The notes beneath the pieces were generated by a model. That model was not told where the DNA came from, did not search any database, and saw nothing but the letters and a program-made list of their open reading frames with translations. From the NCBI GenBank assembly GCA_019454045.1, contig SKCR01006516.1:620001-684000 (forward strand): a stretch of DNA of 64,000 bases. The letters run 5' to 3'. Within the stretch, counting starts at the first letter, position 1. The number at the start of each line of letters is the position of its first letter. This DNA is from Zanthoxylum bungeanum (lineage: Eukaryota; Streptophyta; Magnoliopsida; Sapindales; Rutaceae). This document shows positions 1-12,021 of this stretch, one piece after another. A program made the position numbers and the translations under genes.

Positions 1-260
1 TTCATACACTTGTTAAGGAGTGCTCCTTGAATAAGAAGAATCCAAGTAATCCTGGGAGAACGTTGGCAAAACGAATCCGTAAAGCACCTGTGACGGAGCC
101 AATAAGTTCTTAAGGACAGAGATCATCTCGACTTGGAGTATTTAATCAGGTTTTTCTGGTTCTTATTGTTTTAGGGTTTTATTGCATCTAGATCTACTTT
201 TGCTGTTTGATCTGTTTGTTTGCAGTTATATTACTGTTTGATGACACATATTTAACAACA
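1..260 (+). repeat. 5' LTR of copia element (partial)
   Basis: This is near-identical to 5731-5990, with a few substitutions and single-base indels. Both copies end in the bases TTTAACAACA. About half of the LTR is missing because the window starts inside it. Confidence 0.9.
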
Positions 261-1226
261 ATCTTAAGAACTTATTGCTCTAGTGTTATTAGATAGTAAT
301 TCACATGTTAGGGTTTGTATATTTTCTGTAAAATACGAACTGTGCATGAAAAAACCGTAGGGCGTTCGAACGCCCGACGCACGCGAAGGCAAAAATTTGA
401 ATTTTCGTAAGAACGTTCGAACGCGTCTTCAAACGCAACTCGAACGCAAGCCTTCTTCCTTAGAACGTTCGAACGCGTCCTAAACGCAACTCGAACGTAA
501 ACTCTCTGGAATCATTCCGTTCGAATGCGTTCTCGAACGCTATACGAACGTGAACTCTCTGGAATCATTCCGTTCGAACGCGTTATCAAACGCTACACGA
601 ACGTGAACTCTCTGGAAACACTTCGTTCGAACGCGTTATCAAACGCAACACGAACGCACACACACTGGACAGTCTCGTTCGAACGTAGATACGAACGTGA
701 CACTAACGATTTTGTCCTGGAAGTATCATAAAAGCAAACTTTAATTAATATTAACTTGGTTAGTCATATACTGTAAACACATTAATCTTGGTAGTATAGA
801 TTTAAGTTACTATTAAGTAGTTCAATTATCACAAGCATACACATAGTGATAAAGGTTGAAATTGATTGGTTGTTGCATAATTGGTTGAGAATTTAAAGTG
901 TAATTTTGCACAAGTAATTCCATCCAATCTTGATTGACATTTATATATCTACACTTATCGTAATAATTGTGCTATTGGAAGAGTGTAAATCTGGGTTGTG
1001 AATTGCTAAAAGATCCTATTGGAAAAGGTGTTCGAAGAATATTCGTTCGTTCAATTTTCCTTAAGTATCTTTAGTTAAAATTCAATGACTTGTGTTTATT
1101 GGAACTTTCGTCCATTAGAACAACAAGTGACTACCTAGTACATCACTTTGAACAAGATCATTCGTTGATCGTTGTGCAATTCGTCTTTCGTAGACTGATT
1201 GAACCTTGTTGAATTTCCGGTTACAA
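261..1226 (+). other. Copia untranslated leader
   Basis: No coding sequence is visible between the 5' LTR and the gag start. It contains the tandem array at 363-725. The remaining part, 726-1226, is unique AT-rich sequence in which I see no other feature. Confidence 0.6.
363..725. repeat. 51-53-bp tandem array, seven units, each with palindrome CGTTCGAACG or a variant
   Basis: The motif CGTTCGAAYG starts at about 363, 414, 466, 518, 571, 624 and 676, giving a period of 51 to 53 bases. Each unit also has a diverged second half with an ACGAACGTGA-like segment and, in the middle units, CTCTCTGGAA. The open frame at 525-731 is produced by the repeats and is not a gene. Confidence 0.85.
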
Positions 1227-2081
1227 ATGGCTAGCGGAAATATCAAAGAATACCGGTCTCTCACGGAGAAAAGCCGGAGAAATTTGGTGGGGCAAGTTTC
1301 AAACAGTGGCAGAGCAAAATGATGTTCTACCTAACAACTCTTCAGTTGGCCTAATTCCTCAAAGATCCTCCGGGTCCTGTGGAGGGTGAATCTGAATTGG
1401 CCAAGGAAGAGCGAAAACAGACTTGGTTGTCTGGAGACTTCCTATGCAAGAACTACCTTTTGGGTGGTCTTGACAATACCCTGTACAATGTGTACCAAGG
1501 CATGACTTCTGCGAAGGTTCTCTGGGAATCTCTCGAGAAGAAGTACAAAACCGAAGATGCCGGACAAAAGAAATTTGTCGTGGGTAGGTTCCTGGACTAC
1601 AAGATGGTAGATTCAAGGACGGTGATGTCTCAGTTGGGTGAACTGCCATTGATCATTCATGAAATACTGGATGAGGGAATGAAACTCTGTGAGATGTTTC
1701 AAGTTGCCGCCATAATTGAAAAGTTGCTCCATTATAGAAGGACTTCAGGAGCTATCTGCAACACAAAAAGAAGCAGATGAGACTTGAGGACCTTAGAGTT
1801 CGATTGAGAATCGAACAGGACAACATGATGTCCGAGAAGGCCAGCTACAAGACTATGGAGTCTAAGGCCCACATCTTTGAGGATATAAAGGGTAGCAAGA
1901 AAAGAAAGAACAGTGAAGCTGATTCTTCCCAAGCGAACAAGAAGTTCAATAGGAAGTGCTACAACTGTGAAAAGAGCGGTCATATGACAAAGGACTGCAG
2001 AAACAAGATATCTCAGGACAATGGCAGGAAAAATGAGGCCTATGTCGCTGAAGATGAGCAGTTAACTGATGAGATTTCATA
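1227..2081 (+). pseudogene. Copia gag (UBN2 domain and CCHC zinc knuckle), broken
   Basis: The frame begins at the ATG at 1227 (MASGNIKEYRSL...). Frame changes then separate it from a 1379-1780 segment with the typical copia capsid text (LCKNYLLGGLDNTLYNVYQG and KKYKTEDAGQKKFVVGRFLD) and from a 1777-2082 segment ending in the nucleocapsid. The zinc knuckle CYNCEKSGHMTKDC is at 1957-1998 and matches C-x2-C-x4-H-x4-C exactly. Gag would form the virus-like particle and bind element RNA. At least two frameshifts make this copy non-functional. Confidence 0.9.
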
Positions 2082-2099
2082 AATGAATCTCTAAGCAGT

Positions 2100-4883
2100 G
2101 GTAACTGTAGCCAACTTGGTTGGGAATCCGAGAGAATGATGGGTAGACACTAGGGCTACTCGTCATATCTGTATGCTGATAGCAAGATGTTTTCATCGTA
2201 TCAGAAGGGTCGATGGCGGCGATCATCTGACAATGGGAAACTGTCTACCTCTAAGTGGTTGGACAAGGCACAGTAGTTCTGAAAATGATATCCGGAACGG
2301 AGCTTACATATAATAATGTTTGCATGTTCCAGATATTCGGAAGAACTCGGTCTCGGGTTGTATTTGTTTCTGACAAGATTGTATTGACCAGAAATGATGT
2401 CTATGTAGGAAAATGATACCTCGCTGAGGGTATTTTCAATGACTGTCATTATGCTATTAATAAAGCTAAAAATTCTGCTTATATTATTGAGTCACAAAAT
2501 GTATGGCATGAGAGGTTATGACATGTTAATTATGATACATTAATTAACATGGACCTTATACCTAAATTTGATTGATAGCCAACATGAGTGTGAGGCATGT
2601 GTTGAAGCAAAAATACATAGAACATCATAGAACGAAGTTCTGAACCCTTGGAACTTGTACACATTGACGTATGTGACATGAATTTTGTGCAAACAAGAGG
2701 CGGTAAAAAGTACTTTGTCACTTTTATCGATGAAAGCACAAGATTCAGTTAAGTGTATTTGCTGAGGAGCATAGCTGAAGCTATTGAGAGCTTTATACAC
2801 TGAGAGCGAAGTTGAAAATCAACTTGGAAAAAATCAAAAGAATCAAGAGTGATAGAGGTGGTGAATACGTTTCACCATTCGGTGAATATTGTTCTGTGCA
2901 CGGAATTATTCACGAAACCACTGCTGCCTTATTCTCCTCAACAGAACGGAATTGCGGAGTAAAACCGAACGTTGAAGGAATGATGAATGCCATGTTGACA
3001 ATTTCGGGTCTGCCCCAGAACTTGTGGGGGGAAGCATTGCTTTCCGCGAACTACGTTCTGAACAAGCTTCCTCAAAGACTAGACAAGACACCATATGAAT
3101 TGTGGAAAGGTTTCGTACCTTCCTACAAATACCTCAAAGTGTGGGGGTGTCTTGTCAAAGTAATGGTTCCTAAACCTAATAAGGTTAGAATATGACCCAA
3201 AACAACAGATATACTTGCAACAATAATGCATATCGATTCTTGGCACACAAAAAATGAGATTCCTGACATCAATCCAATGTGATGATTGAGTCAATAAATG
3301 TAATATTTTTTGAAGAGACATTTCCTTGTAAGGAAAGACAAAGAAGAAGTCTCTCAAAAGATCTGTTGATACTGTCAATGACAGTGATCAGGTTGACCAG
3401 AGTCAAATCAACATGGAAATGTTGAGGCAGACTGAATAAGTCATTTGGACCCGATTTTCTGACATACTGGTTAGAAAATGAGCCTCGAAGCTATGGGAAA
3501 GCTATGTCTTCTACGGAGACACCTCTGTGGAAAGAGGCTATGAACAATGAGATTGATTCAATCTTACAAAACCATACTTGGAAGTAGGTTGATCTTCCTC
3601 CAGGTTGTAAGCCACTGGGCTACAAATGATATTCAAAACGAAGATGAAAATGGATGGATCAATAGAGAAGTACAAGGCAAGGTTTGTCATAAAAGGTTAT
3701 AGACAAAAAGAAGGCATTGTTTACTTTGACACCTATCCACCAGTGATTCGTATCACATCAATAGAATGCTTATAGCTATAGCAGCTATATTTGGTCTTGA
3801 AATACATCAAAAGGATGTAAAGACGTCATTCTTGAATGATGAATTGGATGAAGAGACTTACATGGAACAACCAGAAGGGTTTAATGTTCCTGGATAAGAA
3901 CAGAAGGTGTGCAAACTTGTAAAATCCTTGTACGGATTAAAACAAGCACCTAAACAATGACATGAGAACATTGACAATGAGATGTTGTCAAGTGGGTTTA
4001 AAACCGATGAGTGTGATAAGTGTATATACCCCAAATCAACTCAAGAATGATATGTCGTTGTATGTCTCTATGTAGACGATATGCTGATAATTGGTAATAA
4101 TCATGAGTTGATTCAGTCTACCAAGAAAGTGTTATCCAGTAAATTTGATATGAAAGATTTGGAGTAGCTAACCTAACTCTTCCTTTATCAAAGAATACTG
4201 GCTTAAGCATATCGTAATTAGAGTATTCAAGGATCATCGGAAGTCTGATGTATCTCACGAATTGCACACGAACTGATATCGCTCAAGCTGTGAATAGGCT
4301 TAGCAGATATACTAGCAATCCAGGACATAACCACTGGAAAGTCATAGTAAGTGTTTTGAGGTGTAAGAAACTTCAAAATATGGGCTACATTACAAGAGAT
4401 ATTCTGCTGTTCTAGAGGGATACAACGATGCTGGATATCTGATATAGTGGATTCCAAATCTACGGTTGGATTTGTTTCACACTTGGTAATGCAGCCGTGT
4501 CATGGAAATCCTCGAGGCAAACATGTGTTGCCCGGTCTACTATGGAATATGAGTTCATAGCAATAGACAAAACAACGGAAGAAGCAGAATGGCTTAGAAA
4601 CTTCCTGGAGGATATTCCTAGTTGGGCCAAACCGGTGCCAACGATTAGCATACATTGTGAAAGCCAATCGGCTATTGGGAGAGCCCAAAATACAATGTAT
4701 AATGGTAAGTCTCGACACATACGTCGGAGACATAATACCATACGGCAACTGCTCTCAAGTGGCATAATAACGATCGATTATGTCAGGTCGAAGGAAAACC
4801 TAGCGGATCCACTAACTAAAGGTTTACCTCGAGAGCAAGTTGAGAAGTCATCGAGGGGAATGGGCTTGAAGCCTATAATCTAA
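2100..4883 (+). pseudogene. Copia pol (integrase, reverse transcriptase, RNase H), broken
   Basis: Segments appear in copia order. A GAG-pre-integrase piece with HVNYDTL and an H-x-C-x2-C-like cluster lies near 2510-2620. Integrase core text IKSDRGGEYVSPFGEYC falls within 2812-3195. Reverse transcriptase runs from about 3510 to 4160 and includes KARFVIKGYRQKEG, KLVKSLYGLKQAPKQ and the catalytic YVDD at 4069-4080, which is intact. RNase H with [23 protein letters not shown] and [10 protein letters not shown] occupies 4497-4883. Many in-frame stops, for example after the integrase and within RT, and several frameshifts rule out a functional polyprotein. Confidence 0.92.
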
Positions 4884-5461
4884 GAATTGTCACTGTGGAA
4901 ACCCAACCTAGCTGACTGGAGATCCCAAGATCTAGGTTCAAAAGGGACAACAGAAACTTTGTGCAATTCAGAACAAGCACTGAAGAGTTTCGTACTCTTT
5001 CCCATTCCGATAATGACGCTGAGTGTTGTTTGTCTTTGGTTAGGATAAGCTAAGGCTTTTAATGATCACTATATTAGGAGATGAGTCCTAATGGGGGTAA
5101 AGACAGATTACCTCTTCATAGTAGATCACCTATTTCAAGTAAGAAGTGAGGCCGCTTCCATGGGAACCTTTAAAGGCGGGTTACCCTAAAGTGCTTGATG
5201 AATCCAGGACCGTTGTTCAGGGCCAAAATGAACACAACCGTAGAACGGGAAAATGGTCGAATTAAAGCTGTGTGTTGGCAATTGTCTTGGTTTACACCAA
5301 CGGTAGAACAGTTCAAGACTATGGGTCACTGGTTTACCAAGTAAATCCGATTGTCACTCACTAGGAAAGGTTCAAGGCGAAAGCTACCTATTTCGATGCA
5401 GCTTTAGCTCACGGTATCTCTCTCACATGCCTGAATGAATATTTGAAGAATTGTGGGGGAT
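4884..5461 (+). other. Copia 3' untranslated region and polypurine tract
   Basis: No coding signal follows RNase H. The purine-rich stretch just before 5462 (TTGTGGGGGAT) abuts the LTR start TGTTGTAAATT and is the expected polypurine tract for plus-strand priming. Confidence 0.75.
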
Positions 5462-5990
5462 TGTTGTAAATTCCTCAAATCATTAAATATGATATGTATA
5501 TGTATATGTGTACCATTGGAATTCCCAAGGGGTGTATGGGAGGTTGCAATCCTTGGAGGGTTGCAACCCACCCCAAGGGGTGCCCTATTGGCATCCCTCC
5601 ATGCCTTATATAAGAAGGCTTTTATTCCATACAGCATATACAGAAAATATACAATTAATATCCAAGAATTCAAAAAGGCATTGTGTTGTTTTCTTTGTTT
5701 TGAGAGAGAGATCCACCATTTGGATCCAAGTTCATACACTTGTTAAGGAGTGCTCATTGAACAAGAAGAATCCAAGTAATCATGGGAGAACGTTGGCAAA
5801 ACGAATCCGTAAAGCACATGTGACGGAGCCAATAAGTTCTTAAGGACAGAGATCATCTCGACTTGGAGTATTTAATCAGGTTTTTCTGGTTCTTATTGTT
5901 TTAGGGTTTTATGCATCTAGATCTACTTTTGCTGTTTGATCTGTTTGTTTGCAAGTTATATTACTGTTTGATGACACATATTTAACAACA
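5462..5990 (+). repeat. 3' LTR of copia element
   Basis: The copy starts TGTTGTAAATTCC directly after the polypurine tract and ends ACAACA, giving TG...CA termini. Its right half matches 1-260. It is 529 bases long. The TSD cannot be checked because the left flank is outside the window. Confidence 0.9.
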
Positions 5991-8900
5991 ATTTTCACCA
6001 AAAAAATATTAGACATTTTTCATCTTAATAACAACAAAACAAAATTATCTTATTAAATAACTAACTTTTCATTAATTTATAAAATATATTTTAATAAATT
6101 TTTAAATTAAGCGGAGATAATCGTCTCCTCTCATCTCTATGTGGTTCCATCATTGATTATAATGGTGTGACTCGCATACTTTTTTGAGGGAGAATTTCAC
6201 AGGCATTTATATGGTGACATTTGTTTTTTTTTTTTTTTTTTTTTTTTTTGTTTTTTTTTTTGTTTTTTTAATAATGCAAATGAATGCTGAATAGATCTAA
6301 ATACACATGTATAAATTACAGGTTTGTTTTTATTTTTAACATCCGATTATAAATATAATTTAACATATATATCCTTTAAACTGTATTTACATAACATCAA
6401 TCTACATGTTGTAAATATTTTCAAGCTAAATTATTCGACAAAATAAATAGAGTTGACCGAATGAAATTAAAAAAAAAATTATTATTATTTTTTAAAATAT
6501 AATCAACTATAAATATTTAAAATAAAAATATACTATGTATGTAGTTTATTTTACGAAAATGATATTATAAAGTTCTTTGATGGTAAAAATTGTGATTCAT
6601 TTGCAAATTTTGATGATAAATTTAACCATGAATAATTGATTATATAAGAAGAAAAATAATGTTATTAAGCTTTTATAAGCTAGTAAATAAATTAATTGTG
6701 CAGGGGTAAAAGTTAATGATTCATTAAAACTTTAAGCACCAAGTTAAAAAAAATTAGCTTAATCATATATATAATCAGTGATTTTCATCTTAAATTTAGC
6801 AATCAATTTATGTAAATCACTGAAATTGAAATTAGGTCCTATTAAACAAGAAGCACTAAAAACAAATAAGGGCTAAAATTGATTGCTTGAAAATTAATAG
6901 AACCCAACAAAATTAAGATGGCACAATAAAGAAAAAAGTGAAGAAGATTGAAAATTGCAAAGCATTTAACATTTTATTTGATTGATTTAGATACGCTTAG
7001 TTTGTCTCTTAAGCAAACATACAGTTAATTAAATCATAATCATTCTTACTTTAGATAAATAGAAGTGGGTCAAGTGAATTTTATAGGTGTCAATAATAAA
7101 TCTCACTCATAATGAAAATTGCTCATTTTACTAAACTTATCTCTATGATTTGACTAAATAAACACAAACATGAAACACCCTCTTATTTTTAAAAATAGTC
7201 ACGTATATTTTTTCAGACATTTGCATCATTTGATTATGTTGACCCAATTTTATTTCATCTTAACATTATTATATAAAAATGAGTTTATATAACCATTTCT
7301 GAAAAAAATAATAAAATCTTGAATGCTATTTCGCAAAAAAAGCATTCACATGTTTATAATTTGGCAAAATAGACATAGAAACCCTCTTATCTTTAAAAAC
7401 TACTTCAGAAAATTAGGAAATAATAAATTTGAGTAAGAAGTATTGTGGTGTAATATTTTACTACTATATTTTTATAAAACGTTATATTTTATTACACTTT
7501 TATTAGTACGAGTATAATTTTTTATATGTATTGTTTGAATTAGTTGGATACAAGTATTGTCATACCCATATTAATACAGACAAAAACTTCATGTGAACGG
7601 GCACTATAGGGCTAGTACATTGAACAGAAAAATGATAAAATTTTAGTACCCGTTAGTTGAACAAGCTAAATACTAATATTAACATCCGCATATTATACTC
7701 GGATAGTTACCATCCATGATTTTTCATTACATTTTATGTGTAGTAAAAGATAAGATTTTATAAAGATGTGATAATATAATATTATACCTCCAATATTTAT
7801 TGTACTTATATGTTATTGTTCTGGCTTGATGATAAATGACTTAAAATTCGGTTGTCAGGTCATGAGTTCGAGTCTAGGGGTGCATTTCTTGTAAGAATTT
7901 GAGACAGACAGAGATTTTACTTGCTCCGTTTAAGATCGGATCAGGTTATTTAACGGTTGGGTTTTCAACATTTTCAAAAAGTAATAATGATAACAACCCT
8001 TAAAAAGTCACACACACTTTTTTTATTTTTTTTTATTTTAAGAATTATACCATTTGACTATAGTCACCCAACTTTATTCCATCTTAACATATTTATCTCC
8101 CTTTAAATGAGTTTATATAAATATTTCTGAAAACAATAAAAATTCCCTAACTATTTCGCTAAACTACTAAATTGTCGGCCTCATTTCCCCATTTATGTTA
8201 ACTTTTTACTGATTCAATGAAACTGATAATTTTTTTTTTCTAACGAGTGTATCGACAAACCAAAAAAAAAGAAAAAAGAGCAAGTTATAATGAAAAATGT
8301 GGGGCAAAAAAACAGTGAAGCTGAAGTTAAAATATTCATATTCTTTTCAATCCTCTAAACTAACACAATCACATATGCTCAGCTTTTACAGTTCTATTAC
8401 AGCATGAGAAGATGGGGACCAATATAAACAACAGGAAAATAAATTAACTATATATATATATATATATAAAAAGATGACATAGTGGTCCAAAAAGTATAAG
8501 TGAAGTAGAATCCAAGCTCGTCCCATTCACAATGTGCCCAATATTTGATCACTGCTCAATCTTGGACCCTACTTTTAATTTGCTGCACAAATTGTACACT
8601 TAATAATTCACATGAACCCCACTTACAAATTTTGTCAACTTCAACTAGATCTGGGGTTTGTTGTTTGGTTTCTTTAATGTTAGTACTATTCGATTTCTGA
8701 CAAAACGATGAGCATCCATCATTTGGTTATTGCACTAGTTGGGGTAGTAATAATAGAGTTGCAATTAATCGAGAAGGTTGAGATTTGTCAATCGAATTCC
8801 ATCAAAATTTCACATTAATTTTTGAAATATGACGATTTTTTTTATTTTGAATCTTGTTTGAAATTTTTAAACAAAAAGTTAAGATTCAGAATAAAAAATT

Positions 8901-9233
8901 ATTTATAATTTCAAATTTTTTTAATCAAAATAAAAAATTATCGGATCAAAATTCAGAATGACTTGAAAAATAACTAATTTTAACTATATTTTCTGCCATA
9001 TCCCTAGGTGCTAGTACCAGTAACTGTGTGAAAGAGATCTTCTTGCAACCTTGTTGTCACCAACGCAACAAGAGGCAGGGTTAATTAATGCTGTCTAACA
9101 TTAACAGTGTGGACTGTTTTCATATTTCTTTTCACAAATAACAATAATTTCCATTTCAAAAAAAAAACAATAATTTCATGATTGTTGTTGTGATTTGTAA
9201 ATAAGGATGTGTTTCCAAGTCAAATACAACAGC

Positions 9234-9271
<38 letters not shown>

Positions 9272-9771
9272 GATTCCCAATTAATTTGCAGCCCAACCAG
9301 GATGAAGTCTTGGGTTTGTTTGTTTTGGGCTTGTATAGATTGAATTGGGTGTAATTAGTATTGGAAGTAGGGAAGCTGAAGTTCTATGCCCATAGGCCCA
9401 TAGCCATATGAGTCTAAGCCTAAGTGGTGTTTCCAATTTTGTAGCACAATCTTAGGGTTTATACCCTAAGAACTTGTTATAATATATAAACTTTGAGAAT
9501 AATTAAGACATATATAATTCATTTATCAATTTTTGTATAAATTTGAAAATTATAAATTGTCAGAAATATCATGGATTATTCATGTAATTTCAAATTCAGC
9601 ATATGTTTGATATACAAGAGGATTTGAGTTTGAGATCAGTAATCCTAAATAGCCGGTAAAGAGTAAACAAAATAAGGTACTTGGTTTATGATTTATTTAT
9701 TATTACGGTCCATTTCATTTCCAATAAATCTGGAATCACTCATGTAATAACGTGAAAATTGAGGTGACTTA
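5991..9771. other. AT-rich intergenic DNA, no gene seen
   Basis: No coding frame with recognisable content is present. The stretch has a long T tract at about 6221-6269, TA microsatellites at about 8449-8468 and 9234-9257 (the latter followed by a T run), and a SINE relic at 7821-7980. The rest is low-complexity A/T-rich sequence. Confidence 0.7.
7821..7980 (+). mobile_element. Diverged tRNA-derived SINE
   Basis: The stretch GAGTTCGAGTCTAGGGGTGC fits a pol III B box. It is followed by TTTCTTGTAAGAATTTGAGA, TTTTACTTGCTCCGTTTAAG and GGTTGGGTTTTCAACA. The same blocks occur in the same order in the two clearer SINE copies at 49313-49490 (reverse) and 49552-49743. The A box is weak and I did not identify target-site duplications here. 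Confidence 0.55.
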
Positions 9772-11693
9772 CACTACAAGAAAACGATTTTTTAGCATCA
9801 CTAAACTTTGACGCTAAAAAAAATATTAATGTCGACGCTAAAAATTTTGGCATTGAAAAGAATGATGTAAGAAGTGGATGCCAAAGGCTGGTCGAGGAAA
9901 AGTTTTAGCGGCGCTGTAAAATAAGCAGCGCTAAAAATATTTGCGCAGCCATTTTTCGTTTTTGGAATCAGTATTAGACGACTCGGAAATGTAACAATTA
10001 TGCGTCGTAAAGTTCCGACGATGCTAAAAATCTAAAGCTTTTAGTGACGCTTAATAGACGTCGCTAAAAGTGTAAAACTATTAGCGTCGACTTTTGTCTT
10101 ATCGACGCCAAATTCAGAGGTTTAGAGTTGCCTTAATTTTAATTTAATTTTTTAAAATAAAATATTATTAAAATAAATTAAAATTATTATTATATATATA
10201 ATGAAATTACAATTATACTTATTATTAAAAATTAAAAGATTAATAGTATTTTATTTTAAAAAAATTAAATTAAAATTACAACAAATAAAAAAATCATACA
10301 TGACGATAGGTTGGGGTCGGTATTGCATCTGTCAGGCCTTAAAGAATTGTAGAGGTGGATATTGCAACACTGCTCTGAGCGAGCGATCTCTGTACAAGCG
10401 CCCGCAATTGGGCCATTTCCTAATCGTGCTCCTCATTTTGTCTCCTCATCATATCTTGAGTCTCCTTCAACTGCTCCCTCAAGACAGTGACCTTATCTGA
10501 GGAGTCGAATGATCGAGAAATACCGCTACCGTCTTCCGACGAGTGCCAAGCTCGACATTGTAAGAGGTGATGTTCTGGAACACCTGATGCGAAAGCTCCT
10601 CATCAGCCAAATGCTGATTGCCCTGCGTGAGATTCTATGTCAGGATGTCTATCATGCATTCCTATATTTTAACATCATGTGTTAGTGAAAATATTGAAAT
10701 TTTACATAATTTATGAAATTAAACACTTACATATCACATTTGGGCGGCATTGTTCCCTCAACTTTTTATTTGGAATGATGTGGCTGAGCTGGAAAAAATC
10801 TTGCATTGGGAGGGGCTGCAACACCTCTCTCATGCTACTTTACTACAAATGAAGAACATTAATTAGTAATTAACTATTATTCAAATACAGTTAATAAACG
10901 TATATCCACTTATCTCGGAGTGTTCGTCGCGATGTGTAGAAAAATATTTGGAGCCTTTAACATGGTTGAACTGAAGATTTTCCCGGTTTACCTTGTTTCG
11001 CTCACGGATTTTTTACAAAAAAAAAACAAAAGAAATTAGTCGCTATTTTACTGCAAAATTAAATATTATGGAAATTTTAAACTTATCGCGTATTCGTCTG
11101 AAGCCCACATGGCGCACAGATACCTCCAATCCTCCTCATTGATGTCATACGGCTAATGAGAAATAACATTATCCGAACTGTGTACGTCGAAGATGGGCTT
11201 GAGTTTCTTCGGCGGTAGTTTGAGTACACCTTGCTCATACAGTGGTCGATGTACTTGACCACATTCAGAGTGGTCAAGTCAACGTCGAACAACTCTTCCA
11301 CAAAAAAACACAACAGTTAAAAATTTCATTTAAAAAATAAAAACTAAAATTGAAGCTTAAAATGATACTTACTGACAAAATCGCGAACAAGCCTTGATAC
11401 GTCCGCTCTGGTATCTTCGTCCAGCATGTGTATTTTTGGGGAGCGTCACATCGCTCAATAGTCTCAATTGCGTTGGTGAACTTTGGATTATGGCGGCCCA
11501 ACTGTTTCTCTATATCGTCAGATATGCGAATCGATATCCGTCCGTGGGCGTTCATGTGATACGCCAACATCAAACCCTTTGTATCACCCCGAAATCTTCT
11601 AATTGTATGGGTTAGATTAGTGGCCTCAGCTGGTGGATGGAGTGGGTCTTTTGCGTTGTTTGGGGGCAATCTGGGGAAAAAATAGTGGGTCAC
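9772..11693 (-). mobile_element. CACTA (En/Spm-type) transposon, one terminus plus partial body
   Basis: The terminus CACTACAAGAAAA at 9772-9784 is the canonical plant CACTA end, preceded by TTA, the size expected for a 3-bp TSD. Roughly 330 bases of subterminal repeats built on GACGCTAAAA and its complement follow (9800-10115), as is usual for this superfamily. A decayed transposase frame lies inward on the minus strand. I did not find the matching opposite terminus in the window, so the element is truncated or its other end lies elsewhere. Confidence 0.8.
10300..11693 (-). pseudogene. CACTA transposase-associated protein (Transposase_24-like), broken
   Basis: Read on minus, 11274-11693 encodes RGDTKGLMLAYHMNAHGRI...GRHNPKFTNAIETIERCDAP, then a lysine/tryptophan-rich WTKIPE segment. 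After a frameshift, 11083-11313 gives DVDLTTLNVVKYIDHCMSKV. Other frames farther on read YDINEEDWRYLCAMWAS and NRENLQFNHVKGSKYF, and the end at about 10350-10500 is a glutamine/glutamate-rich coiled coil. This order is typical of the plant CACTA accessory transposase family (Pfam Transposase_24), by recall. Multiple frameshifts, a stop and apparent intron gaps show a relic. Confidence 0.7.
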
Positions 11694-12021
11694 GCTTAAT
11701 CTAAGAAAAAATTAGATTAAAAAAATTCAAGCTTTGACTTTCACACTTGAGATCTATAAAAGGAGAGGGGATCAAAAAGGAAGATTAAATAATTCAAGCT
11801 TTGACTCTCAAACTCGAGATCTCAAAGCATACAACACCCCCATAAACACCAGTCTACCGCCCTCAGAAATCTACGGAGATCAAGGTAACCTTAAACCTTG
11901 CTCTTCCATTTCTTTCGGCTCGTCTACATTAATGTCTTGAGAGTCAAAGTGCTTACGACATCCACCACTCCGGTGGGTAGATACTCTGCGCTCACTTTGC
12001 CTTTGTTTTGCAGGATCGTTA
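11694..12021 (+). other. Unassigned segment, possibly the end of an old LTR
   Basis: A direct repeat is visible: AATTCAAGCTTTGACTTTCA near 11727 and AATTCAAGCTTTGACTCTCA near 11790. A TATA-like TATAAAAGGAG lies at about 11755. The arrangement resembles the promoter and R region of an LTR, but I found no partner copy. Its last five bases, CGTTA, are the left TSD of the LARD that begins at 12022. Confidence 0.35.

Larger units (their letters stand above)
1..5990 (+). mobile_element. Degenerate Ty1/copia retrotransposon, 5' end cut by window edge
   Basis: The first 260 bases recur at 5731-5990, so they are the 3' part of a 5' LTR and the body is bounded by LTRs. Between them lie, in copia order on the + strand, a UBN2-type gag with a CCHC knuckle, a GAG-pre-integrase and integrase segment, a reverse transcriptase with YVDD, and RNase H. 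Integrase before RT is the Ty1/copia diagnostic. Stops and frameshifts throughout show an inactive copy. I did not find a clear primer-binding site after the 5' LTR. The left TSD lies outside the window. Confidence 0.93.

Noticed and set aside
10201..10500. 99-codon plus frame starting MKLQLYLLLKIK
   Set aside because: It is antisense to the coiled-coil end of the CACTA transposase relic.
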